Shown in pieces: positions 45,599 to 53,595 of a stretch of DNA of 64,000 nucleotides; position 1 is the stretch's first letter; each line of letters opens with the position of its first letter. This stretch comes from Clostridioides difficile ATCC 9689 = DSM 1296. GTDB lineage: Bacteria; Bacillota; Clostridia; Peptostreptococcales; Peptostreptococcaceae. The notes beneath the pieces are model-generated. The model saw only the letters and a program-made list of their open reading frames with translations, searched no databases and had not been told where the DNA came from. The stretch covers positions 4,030,001 to 4,094,000 of the forward strand of contig NZ_CP011968.1 in NCBI RefSeq assembly GCF_001077535.1. Direction: 5' to 3'. The translations under genes and the position numbers were made by a program.

Positions 45599-45636
45599 AA
45601 TCCTGAGCATATTATCATTTCAATAAACTCAGGATT
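45599..45636 (-). terminator. Terminator of the GntR gene
   Basis: AATCCTGAG (45599-45607) pairs perfectly with CTCAGGATT (45628-45636), four bases after the stop; on the minus strand TTTTTGTTT follows. Confidence 0.78.
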
Positions 45637-45640
45637 CTTA

Positions 45641-46342
45641 TTATATTTCGTATTTAATTACATAGTTTTGTACTTCTGTATTATATCTTGCAAATGATAG
45701 CTCAACTATATTATCATTCTCATCATAGGTCTTTCTTTTTCTTCCTAATAATATGTCTTTAGCTAGATTTAAAGCCTTTGATACCTCTAGTTCTGATTCT
45801 TCTATAAAAAATTCATCTTCAAATCTAGTTATATTTATATTTCTCCTATATAAGTACATATATAAAGAATTTTCATTATTAAAACTTTCAACAGTTAGAT
45901 TTTCATCAAAAGGAATATAATGAGTAAAAAATATATATGGCTTACTATCTAAATAATACATTCTAGTAATCTTGCTACATTTTTCTCCAAATATACTAAA
46001 TACTTGTGAATTTGTATCATTTATTATTTTTTCAATTGAAATAGTCTCCTTAAATAACTTATGACCTTTAGATAAAAGTATACTTGAAAAAGACTCTGCT
46101 TTTGATAGCTTATTAAAAAGGCTATTACTTATTACTTTTGTCCCTTTTCCACTTTTTTTCTCTACATATCCTTCTGATTCTAATATCTCAATAGCTTTTC
46201 TAATAGTAATTTTACTGACTCCAAACTCTTGCTCTAACTCCCTTTCTGTTGGAATATTTTCATCAATTTTATATTCGTTATTTAATATTTTTTGCTTTAA
46301 TATATCTACAACTTGTATATATAATGGTTGATTTCTTAACAT
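45641..46342 (-). CDS. GntR/HutC-family repressor with UTRA domain
   Basis: 233 residues. N-terminal winged helix (about 5-70, with PTERELEQEFGVSKITIRKA) and a C-terminal UTRA effector domain (about 90-230). UTRA proteins bind sugar phosphates or related acids and release DNA. It lies inside island 3 and its own upstream region carries a 24-bp palindrome (46360-46383) similar to the elements before the IIB and IIC genes, so it probably represses itself and the whole island until a phosphorylated substrate appears. AGAGGTG site before ATG. Confidence 0.88.
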   Translation of the reverse strand: MLRNQPLYIQVVDILKQKILNNEYKIDENIPTERELEQEFGVSKITIRKAIEILESEGYVEKKSGKGTKVISNSLFNKLSKAESFSSILLSKGHKLFKETISIEKIINDTNSQVFSIFGEKCSKITRMYYLDSKPYIFFTHYIPFDENLTVESFNNENSLYMYLYRRNINITRFEDEFFIEESELEVSKALNLAKDILLGRKRKTYDENDNIVELSFARYNTEVQNYVIKYEI

Positions 46343-46359
46343 GATTCACCTCTTAAATT

Positions 46360-46383
46360 ATATGTTATAATATTATAACATAT
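46360..46383. promoter_or_regulatory. GntR operator B
   Basis: Perfect 24-bp palindrome whose centre is TGTTATAATATTATAACA, 18 bases upstream of the GntR start codon. ATGTTATAATATT is shared with operators A and C. Probably autoregulatory. Confidence 0.6.
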
Positions 46384-46605
46384 AATCTTATATTATTAAT
46401 AATAAATATTTATTAACTTTAAACTAAATATAAAAAGAGTCCTCAAAATAATCCTAATGTATTACTCACTAAATATTGAATCAATAATCTAACAATTAGT
46501 GTGCTACACATAATGTATCTTTTAAGAACTCTCTTAATTTATTCTCTTTAATTTTTATTTATCTTGTAATTTCAAATGTAAATCAACGATTTCCTCAGCT
46601 AACTG

Positions 46606-46872
46606 TTAAAAATTCATGCCATTCATTAGGTGGTCCTGTGCATGTATAAGTATGACACTTATTTCAGTCCTGTTTCCACTAGCTTCGTTTTGTATTAATT
46701 CTGTTTGATATCTATGTGCTTTATTTATAACTTCCCTAGACTCTTTTAATAATTCTTTTGCTTTTTCTATATTTCCATTCTTAGCCTCTTTTATTGCTTC
46801 AAAAGCTAATCCTTTACCTTCACCTGCATAACCTATTATATTAAAAGATATTTCTATAATCTTTTCATCCAT
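46606..46872 (-). pseudogene. PTS subunit IIA, lactose/cellobiose family, with premature stop
   Basis: Open for 88 codons: the three-helix IIA core with KAHRYQTELIQNEA (phospho-His) and IHAQDHLMNG (the conserved Asp). The TAA at codon 89 is in frame with 16 further codons that read QLAEEIVDLHLKLQDK and end at TAA at 46555-46557. That would give 105 residues, the normal family length. One base change (for example from AAA or CAA) explains it. The product lacks most of the last helix and may be inactive, partly active, or rescued by readthrough. It follows IIB in the island. Start ATG after GGGAG. Confidence 0.75.
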
Positions 46873-46919
46873 CCTTTGATTCTCCCAATTTATATATTAA
46901 AAATACATTATAATTTATA

Positions 46920-47231
46920 TTACTTAGTGTTGTTAAGTTCTATCGCTCTATTTAAAACAGCTTCTCCATTAACTGTTCCATAGTGCATCATATTTATAAC
47001 TTCTACTGGTATATTATATGGCTTAGCAATTTCTTGAGCCTTAGGTAATACATATCTAACTTGTGGTCCTAGTAATAATACATCACATTTTTCTATTTCA
47101 TTTTGTATAGTTGATTCTGGTATTGCCCAAATTTGCGACTCTATACCATTTTCTTTAGCTGCACTTTCCATTTTAGTAACTAATAAACTTGTAGACATTC
47201 CTGCTGAACAGGCCAACATTATTTTTATCAT
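46920..47231 (-). CDS. PTS subunit IIB, lactose/cellobiose family
   Basis: 103 residues. The phospho-cysteine is C8 in LACSAGMSTS, and LLLGPQVRYVLP near residue 53 is typical of CelA/ChbB proteins. It passes phosphate from IIA to the sugar on IIC. It is the first gene of island 3; its promoter (TTGAAA/TAGAAT) and operator C lie just upstream. GGAGG ribosome site. Confidence 0.9.
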   Translation of the reverse strand: MIKIMLACSAGMSTSLLVTKMESAAKENGIESQIWAIPESTIQNEIEKCDVLLLGPQVRYVLPKAQEIAKPYNIPVEVINMMHYGTVNGEAVLNRAIELNNTK

Positions 47232-47265
47232 ATATTTTCCTCCAAATTTTTATTAACAACCATAT

Positions 47266-47285
47266 AAACATTATAATGTTATAAT
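47266..47285. promoter_or_regulatory. GntR operator C
   Basis: AAACATTATAATGTTATAAT, identical over all 20 bases to the right arm of operator A. It lies just downstream of the -10 element of the IIB promoter, where a bound repressor would block initiation. Confidence 0.65.
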
Positions 47286-47295
47286 ATTTTATTTA

Positions 47296-47324
47296 ATTCT
47301 ACCTTAAATGCAATATACTTTCAA
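47296..47324 (-). promoter_or_regulatory. Promoter of the PTS IIB-IIA genes
   Basis: On the minus strand TTGAAA (47319-47324), 17 bases, TAGAAT (47296-47301), about 65 bases before the IIB start. Close to the sigma-A consensus. Confidence 0.65.
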
Positions 47325-47368
47325 TACTTTTTTGTTATTTTAATATTATTAAGTTGCAAACTAACAAA

Positions 47369-47396
47369 AACCGTATCATTTATTTATGATACGGTT
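47369..47396 (-). terminator. Terminator overlapping the 3' end of rlmH
   Basis: AACCGTATCAT and ATGATACGGTT form a perfect 11-bp stem; the last codons of rlmH lie in the stem and the stop codon in the loop. On the minus strand TTTTGTTAG follows. Confidence 0.75.
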
Positions 47397-47859
47397 CTCC
47401 ATTATTTATCCTATAAGCCCTATAAATCTGTTCTAACAATATCAATCTCATCATCTGATGAGGAAAAGTCATCCTAGAAAAAGATAACCTATAATCAGCC
47501 CTTCCTAAAACCTCATCAGAAAGCCCTAGAGAACCTCCTATTATAAAACAGAGACTACTATTACCTCTAACTGCTAAATCACTCATAGTCTTAGCAAGTT
47601 CTTCAGAGGATAAACCCTTCCCATCAATAGCCAAGGCTATAACATAACTATTATGCTTTATCTTCCCTAAAATTTTCTTTCCTTCTTTGTCTTTTATAAT
47701 TTCCATTTCCTTAACACTCAAATTCTCTGGAGCTTTTTCATCATCCAACTCTATAATTTCTAACTTACAATACTTAGAAAGCCTTTTCTTGAACTCATCA
47801 ATACCTAATTTTAAATATTTTTCTTTAATTTTACCTACTACTACTATACTTATATTCAT
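47380..47859 (-). CDS. rlmH: 23S rRNA pseudouridine-1915 N3-methyltransferase RlmH
   Basis: 159 residues, the exact family length. SPOUT-class methyltransferase with the trefoil knot: [13 protein letters not shown] near 104 binds S-adenosylmethionine, and the C-terminal [11 protein letters not shown] tail is diagnostic. It methylates pseudouridine 1915 of 23S rRNA on the 70S ribosome. In Firmicutes the gene commonly lies near the origin beside walJ; here an EIIC-EAL gene stands between them. AGGAG before ATG. Confidence 0.95.
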   Translation of the reverse strand: MNISIVVVGKIKEKYLKLGIDEFKKRLSKYCKLEIIELDDEKAPENLSVKEMEIIKDKEGKKILGKIKHNSYVIALAIDGKGLSSEELAKTMSDLAVRGNSSLCFIIGGSLGLSDEVLGRADYRLSFSRMTFPHQMMRLILLEQIYRAYRINNGEPYHK

Positions 47860-47926
47860 ATATTTCTCCTAAACTTAATTTTATTACAAATCTATGCATT
47901 ACTAGAATTTACAAGCTCTTATAAAA

Positions 47927-50029
47927 TTATATCTCTCTTTCTTGATTTGCATATTCTACAAACTCTTCAAAAGGTATTGCTTTGCTATAATAATATCCTT
48001 GATATATTTCACATCCTAAACCATATAACTTATCCCTTTGGTCTATATTTTCAACATACTCAACAACTATATCAAAATCTAAATTTTTTGAAAGATTTAC
48101 AATAGTCATTATAATTTCACTACTTCTTTTATTTGTAAGTATCTCTTTAACTAATGAACCATCCAATTTAACTATATCAAAGTTATTATTTTGAAGATAT
48201 ATAAGAGAGCTATGCCCCATCCCAAAATCATCCATAATTAACTTTATTCCCAAGTTATGTATCGCATTGATACGTTCAATAATTATTTGTGAACCTGATA
48301 ATGCAATTTGCTCTGTTATTTCTATACCTAACATATTAGGATTTATATCATTACTACTAATGATATTTTTTATTTGCTCTGGTAACTTAGGGTCATCAAG
48401 TTGGTCTGGAGATATATTTACAGAGAACTTAACAGGATTTCTCAATAGCTTTTCACTCTTCTTTAAATCAATACATGCTTTATTAATAATATACTCTCCA
48501 AGCTCATCTAAGAACCCTTCTTCTTTAGCCAAAATTATAACTAGTGGTGGATAAATGAACCCTCCTATTGAATGTTTCCATCTAAGTAATCCCTCTGCTC
48601 CCACAACATTTCCATTATAATTGACTTGTGGTTGATAAAAAAGCTCTATTTCTCCTCTTTTCATAGCAAACTTCAAGTCTGATGCCAACATTTTTGAAAT
48701 TGAACCTATTTTACCATTATGGTTTAGAAGATTAGGCTGTTCACCTGTTAATTCATACCTTTTTAATAAGTTTGTTAAATTTTCTATATTATTTTTAAAC
48801 ATATATGTATATCTATTTTGCGACATTTTTATAAACGGAATATAAATCATAACACCAACACATAAATTAAATACTTGCAACAAACTACCTCTTATTGAAC
48901 CTGTAGACATATATCCACTTAAAAATATAGGTGAGGTCCATTCTACAGCTGAAACTGTACATGGTACAATACCTGTAGACATAGCCACATAACTTGTAAT
49001 GGTTAAGATTATAGGAGTAATTACAAAAGGTACAAACATAATATAGTTAAAAACAATTGGTATCCCGAAAACTAGCATCTCATTGATATTAAAAAGAGCT
49101 GGTATTGAAGCAATTTTAGCTAACTTTCTTACATTTATACGTTTTTCACTAAGAAAAATTGCAATTACTAAACATAGTAAAGAGCCACATCCTCCCAATA
49201 AAACCATTGTATCAAAAAAGGTCTTAGTAAAAATTTCTGTTGGTAATTGATTATTATTAACTAAATTTATGTTAATTGCCATACTATTTTCAAATAAATT
49301 TTTTGCGACGGTATCTAATACATTACTACCATGAATCCCAAAAAACCACATAAAGTGCATTAAAAAAATAAACAACAGAGCACTCATAAGGTTTGTTCCC
49401 ATTTTATTAAAAACATTTGAAAATAAATTATAAAATATATCTTGAAAGTTTGAACTGCCAATTAGACTTATCATTATCACTCTAAAAATAGAAAACAAAA
49501 ATACTACTATTATGAAAGGAACTATAGCCGAAACTACCATATTAAAGTCTGCATCAGCCCCTTCTGTATGAAACTTTACACTTGTAACAAAAGATTCTGT
49601 AAGTTTTACAAACAATACAGAAGATGTCATAGAAACAATTATAGATGTAAATAACCACTTTGTTTTAAATATTTCTATATAAGAATTAAGCTCATTACCA
49701 TGTGAAAATACTAAAAAAGAGCACATTGCAACTATAGGAACAAGTACTGTATACTTGCTCCCATATATTTTTCCATAACTATAGCTTATTGTTAATAATA
49801 TTATTAATGAAATAATTCCTAAAGTAGAATCATTTATAAAGTTAAGAATATTTGTAACCTCTCCATTAAACAAGCCTGATAAATATTCTTGATAAGCCTT
49901 TATTGGAAGATTCAAAATTACAAGAGCAGTTGAACCAGTCATAATAGCAGGTATCGCTAAAATCATACCCTGCTTTATAGAGTATAAAATTTTATTATCC
50001 TCAACATTTTCAAAATTTCTCTTTAGCAA
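47927..50029 (-). CDS. PTS-EIIC / EAL-domain fusion protein (c-di-GMP phosphodiesterase)
   Basis: 700 residues. Residues about 1-410 are a lactose/cellobiose-type EIIC permease, about ten helices, with FGIHGSNVLD (near 233) and FNINEMLVFGIPIVFN (near 314). Residues about 440-700 are an EAL domain. The EAL triad reads EGL (AEGLLRWKH), but the other catalytic elements are kept: NISPDQL, IEITEQ, MDDFGMGHSS, VKLDGS, VEYVEN and a final YQGYYYSKAIP. It probably cleaves c-di-GMP in response to a sugar bound or transported by the permease part. It lacks IIA and IIB partners beside it. TTG start after GAGGTG. Confidence 0.88.
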   Translation of the reverse strand: MLKRNFENVEDNKILYSIKQGMILAIPAIMTGSTALVILNLPIKAYQEYLSGLFNGEVTNILNFINDSTLGIISLIILLTISYSYGKIYGSKYTVLVPIVAMCSFLVFSHGNELNSYIEIFKTKWLFTSIIVSMTSSVLFVKLTESFVTSVKFHTEGADADFNMVVSAIVPFIIVVFLFSIFRVIMISLIGSSNFQDIFYNLFSNVFNKMGTNLMSALLFIFLMHFMWFFGIHGSNVLDTVAKNLFENSMAININLVNNNQLPTEIFTKTFFDTMVLLGGCGSLLCLVIAIFLSEKRINVRKLAKIASIPALFNINEMLVFGIPIVFNYIMFVPFVITPIILTITSYVAMSTGIVPCTVSAVEWTSPIFLSGYMSTGSIRGSLLQVFNLCVGVMIYIPFIKMSQNRYTYMFKNNIENLTNLLKRYELTGEQPNLLNHNGKIGSISKMLASDLKFAMKRGEIELFYQPQVNYNGNVVGAEGLLRWKHSIGGFIYPPLVIILAKEEGFLDELGEYIINKACIDLKKSEKLLRNPVKFSVNISPDQLDDPKLPEQIKNIISSNDINPNMLGIEITEQIALSGSQIIIERINAIHNLGIKLIMDDFGMGHSSLIYLQNNNFDIVKLDGSLVKEILTNKRSSEIIMTIVNLSKNLDFDIVVEYVENIDQRDKLYGLGCEIYQGYYYSKAIPFEEFVEYANQEREI

Positions 50030-50041
50030 AGTTATTCACCT

Positions 50042-50839
50042 CTACTTCATCTCATAAACATTAGAAACATCATTTCGTGATAGTACATCTAGTTTTACAT
50101 CTTGTCCAACTACTATATCATTTGATGCTAATACTCCTTTTGAAGTCTCATACGCTAACTCAGGAAAATTATTTTCTTTACTTAAATGTGCTAATAATAT
50201 AGATTCTGTACCTTCATTAATAAGTTCAACGCAGAAATTAGCTGCATCTTCATTGGATAAATGACCAGTACTTGACATTACTCTTTTCTTTAAAGCATAT
50301 GTATATGAACCCATCATAAGCATATTAGGGTCATAATTTGATTCCAATACTACTAATTTAGATTTATATAGATGTTTTTTTATATTTTGAGTTATACATC
50401 CTATATCAGTAGCTATAGACATTTTTTCATCACTCTCTGTATAAAAATTATATCCAACTGGGTCAGACGCATCATGTTCTATTGAAAAAGGTCTTACTAT
50501 GATATCACCTAATGAGTAGGTTTTATCATTTTCAAATACTTTCATATTTTTATCTTTGATGTCACCTAATTTGTCCTTCATAGAACACCATGTTTTTATA
50601 TTAGCAAATACTGGTATATCAAACTTTCTTGATAATATACCTGCTCCTTTTATATGGTCAACATGCTCATGTGTTATAAATATTCCTTTTAATTTATCTG
50701 CATCTACACCAATGTCTTTAAGACCTGTAGTTATTCTCTTGCCACTTAATCCTGCATCTACTAGTATATTAGTATTTTTATACCCTATATAGTGGCAATT
50801 ACCACTACTACCACTCCCTACTGAACAATACTTTAGCAT
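50042..50839 (-). CDS. walJ: WalJ/YycJ-like metallo-beta-lactamase-fold exonuclease
   Basis: 265 residues. Starts with the YycJ pattern CSVGSGSSGNCHYI, then the metal motif THEHVDHIKG near 56, with further conserved His at GHLSNED (near 197) and HLSKENN (near 218). The family is a 5'-exonuclease-type nuclease linked to mismatch repair and to the walRK locus in other Firmicutes, though no walRK genes are present here. Cytosolic. GAGGTG site. Confidence 0.85.
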   Translation of the reverse strand: MLKYCSVGSGSSGNCHYIGYKNTNILVDAGLSGKRITTGLKDIGVDADKLKGIFITHEHVDHIKGAGILSRKFDIPVFANIKTWCSMKDKLGDIKDKNMKVFENDKTYSLGDIIVRPFSIEHDASDPVGYNFYTESDEKMSIATDIGCITQNIKKHLYKSKLVVLESNYDPNMLMMGSYTYALKKRVMSSTGHLSNEDAANFCVELINEGTESILLAHLSKENNFPELAYETSKGVLASNDIVVGQDVKLDVLSRNDVSNVYEMK

Positions 50840-50886
50840 TCCTTCACCTCTTTTTCTGCCTTATAAATTATATTATACCAAAAAAA

Positions 50887-50915
50887 CAGAGTATTAAATA
50901 AAATTTAATACTCTG
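50887..50915 (-). terminator. Terminator of the M1 peptidase gene
   Basis: CAGAGTATTAAA and TTTAATACTCTG form a perfect 12-bp stem with a five-base loop; on the minus strand TTTTTTTGG follows. Confidence 0.85.
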
Positions 50916-50922
50916 CACAAAA

Positions 50923-50956
50923 TTTACTTACATTCACTGTTTACTTACATTCACTT
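50923..50956. repeat. 17-bp tandem duplication over a stop codon
   Basis: TTTACTTACATTCACT occurs at 50923 and again at 50940. The right copy contains the last codons (SECK) and stop of the peptidase; the left copy repeats them after the stop. Confidence 0.7.
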
Positions 50957-52404
50957 ATAATCTTATTTATATCTACACCTTTACTATTCCATAGTTCCAC
51001 AAAAGCTCTTCCATTAGCATTTTTATGCTTATATTTATTATAGTACTCATTTAAAGTCTCAAAGAATACTTTATCTCCAACTTCTTTTCTTATTTCATTA
51101 AATGCTATTGCGCCTTTTGTATAAACATTCAAGCTGTATTCAGTAGAATTTTTATACTCATTTGCTGGCTTAAATATATTTTCGCTCAAATAACTTTTTG
51201 TCTGTATCTCCATAGTTTTTATAAGCTTGTTTGCCATATCTTTACCATACTTTTGTTCAAAATAAACTATTGTAGAATATTCAGTAAGTGCTTCATCTAA
51301 CCAGGGTTCACTTATTTCATCATTTCCAACAGCAGAATACCACCATTGATGGGCTGTCTCATGGGCAATAACATATTCTAGTAAAAATTCATTTTTTTCA
51401 TTATATAAACTTTGGTCTATCATAACAAGCATAGGGTATTCCATCCCCCCTATAAAAAAGTCACTTGCTACAACAGAAAATTCTTTGTAAGGATACTTTC
51501 CAAATAATTCACTAAATATATTTATTGAATCTTTTGCCACTTCAGTTGCTTTTTTAGAAAGCTTTTTATTTAAATTATATGTATTGATAGCTACTCCCTT
51601 TGAATCTACTTTGTTTACATCAAATTTGCTACTTAGTATAAATGCAAAATCTCTAACGTTTTCAGCTTCTATTTCATATAGCATTTTCTTATTATCATGT
51701 TTATCATCAATAAGTTTTCCTGTATGAGCAATTTTATATTTATTTGGAATCAATAGTTTCACATGAAAATCGCTAGTCTCACTATAAAATGGGTCGCCAA
51801 TAGTTTCATAACTCTTTAAATTCCATCCCCTTTCATCATTTACACAAGCTATAGGAAACCAATTAGTAACATTTATAGTATTTTCTCCATATCCAAATCT
51901 TCCAATTGAATTTGGTATTTTTACGTTATATTTTATATCTAATGACATTCTTTCATTTGGTTTTAACTCTTTCCCTAATTCTATTTCTAATATGTCATTT
52001 TTGTCTCCTTTAATTTTATACTCCATTTTACTATTATTATTTAATATATTCTTTATATCTATATATCCTTCGTTAAATCCATTAGGATAAGCCCTTGTCA
52101 TTTCACTTTTTTCAAAAGGAGCAAAATCTTTCTTGGAAAAAGCATTCGGATATATATGGAAATATATTTTATCTATGTTTGATTTTGTATTATTTATGTA
52201 GTCAACATTCTGATTGCACATTAACCTCTTAGTCTCATCATCAAATATAACATCCATATTATACTGATTTATTTTTGAATTAGTTTTTTCTTTGTATGTT
52301 TCTAAACTGTCATCCTTTTCTATAAAGCAACCTATTATTAATACCATAAATAGAATCGCTACTGATAATGTTCTTCTTACTTTTTGGTTGAATTTTATAA
52401 CCAA
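50941..52404 (-). CDS. M1-family zinc metallopeptidase, membrane lipoprotein-like
   Basis: 487 residues. The N-terminus is a signal sequence ending with LIIGC, a lipobox, so it is probably a surface lipoprotein. The gluzincin motif is HETAH near 349 with the second glutamate in WLDEALTEY 18 residues later; the exopeptidase GxMEN motif reads GGMEYPML near 318. It probably trims peptides outside the cell. TTG start after AGGAGG. Divergent from the dnaD-like gene; own terminator. Confidence 0.87.
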   Translation of the reverse strand: MVIKFNQKVRRTLSVAILFMVLIIGCFIEKDDSLETYKEKTNSKINQYNMDVIFDDETKRLMCNQNVDYINNTKSNIDKIYFHIYPNAFSKKDFAPFEKSEMTRAYPNGFNEGYIDIKNILNNNSKMEYKIKGDKNDILEIELGKELKPNERMSLDIKYNVKIPNSIGRFGYGENTINVTNWFPIACVNDERGWNLKSYETIGDPFYSETSDFHVKLLIPNKYKIAHTGKLIDDKHDNKKMLYEIEAENVRDFAFILSSKFDVNKVDSKGVAINTYNLNKKLSKKATEVAKDSINIFSELFGKYPYKEFSVVASDFFIGGMEYPMLVMIDQSLYNEKNEFLLEYVIAHETAHQWWYSAVGNDEISEPWLDEALTEYSTIVYFEQKYGKDMANKLIKTMEIQTKSYLSENIFKPANEYKNSTEYSLNVYTKGAIAFNEIRKEVGDKVFFETLNEYYNKYKHKNANGRAFVELWNSKGVDINKIISECK

Positions 52405-52528
52405 AATATCTCCTCCTTTTCAAAATGAATACTTTTAGAAAATATTTACATGCTAATCTTGTGACCTTTTATTTGTTTACAGACAAATATAATATAAAAA
52501 ATGATATAATTTAATCTGAGGTGATAAA

Positions 52529-53587
52529 ATGTTTTTTAAAGAAAGCAATGAAATAGATTTAGGTGAAATCACTATTCCCAATATCTTTATAGATATATTT
52601 ATGCCAATGGCGGACGGGTTATACGTAAAAGTTTATCTTTTAGGATATAGACAAGCATGTGATATTACTTCTAATCCTAAGTTCGACAATAATTCAATAG
52701 CCAAAAACCTAAATATACCATTGTCTGATGTGTTATCTGCTTGGAAATTCTGGGAAGAAAAGAAGATTATAAAAATACATGACAATGGAGAATATGATAA
52801 TTTTAATTATTCAATAGAATTTTTAGATTTAAAAAATTTCTATATTGAGAATATATTAAGCAATAATTCATCTATAAAATCTAATACAGATAAAGTTGTA
52901 TCTACTTCTGAAAATCCAAGTATTAGAAAAATGTTTAATTCTATAAATAAAATAGTTGGGCGATATCTCGACCCAAGTGAAAAGATGAGTATTATGGATA
53001 TAATGAATAAATACAATATGAGCCCCGATATGATACTTTGCGCATATGAATACGTCAAAGATAAAACTGGTACATCAAAGCCCGTTAAATACATTGAAGG
53101 CATTATTAGAAATTGGTATGATTCAAATTTATATACACCAAAAGATGTTGAAGAAAGCTTTTTGGTAAGAAGTGAACGATATATTTTATATAAAACGATT
53201 TTCAATGAATTGGGATTTTCAAGACAACCATCAAAATCAGAAAAAGAACTTATGGACACCTGGTTTGATAAATTTAATATGGATATAGATTTGATAATAA
53301 ATGCATGTTCTAAGTCTAAGAATATTTCAAACCCAAGTATATCTTATATAAATGGTATAATTAAAAATTGGAATGAAAAAAATATAAAAAATTTAAATGA
53401 TTTAAAGCAAAAAGAGGAAGAACGTATAGTTAAGGAGAATATTAATAAGAAGCAGATTAATACTACTCAAAACAACAATACTTACAAAAAAACTAAGTTT
53501 CATAATTTCAACGAAACATTCACTCAGTATACCTCTGATGAGCTCGATGAGATTATTAAAAAAAGTCAAAAAGAAAAGTTTAAGTAG
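52529..53587 (+). CDS. DnaD-domain primosomal protein
   Basis: 352 residues. An N-terminal winged-helix part (about 20-85), then two DnaB_2/DnaD C-terminal-type domains. Each ends with the YxxxIxxxW ssDNA/DNA motif: YIEGIIRNWYD near 192 and YINGIIKNWNE near 273. The last 80 residues are low-complexity and charged. This is the arrangement of the clostridial primosome protein that, with the DnaI-like ATPase next door, loads the replicative helicase. GAGGTG site; eight bases before the next gene, so one operon. Confidence 0.87.
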   Translation: MFFKESNEIDLGEITIPNIFIDIFMPMADGLYVKVYLLGYRQACDITSNPKFDNNSIAKNLNIPLSDVLSAWKFWEEKKIIKIHDNGEYDNFNYSIEFLDLKNFYIENILSNNSSIKSNTDKVVSTSENPSIRKMFNSINKIVGRYLDPSEKMSIMDIMNKYNMSPDMILCAYEYVKDKTGTSKPVKYIEGIIRNWYDSNLYTPKDVEESFLVRSERYILYKTIFNELGFSRQPSKSEKELMDTWFDKFNMDIDLIINACSKSKNISNPSISYINGIIKNWNEKNIKNLNDLKQKEEERIVKENINKKQINTTQNNNTYKKTKFHNFNETFTQYTSDELDEIIKKSQKEKFK

Positions 53588-53595
53588 GTGATTAA

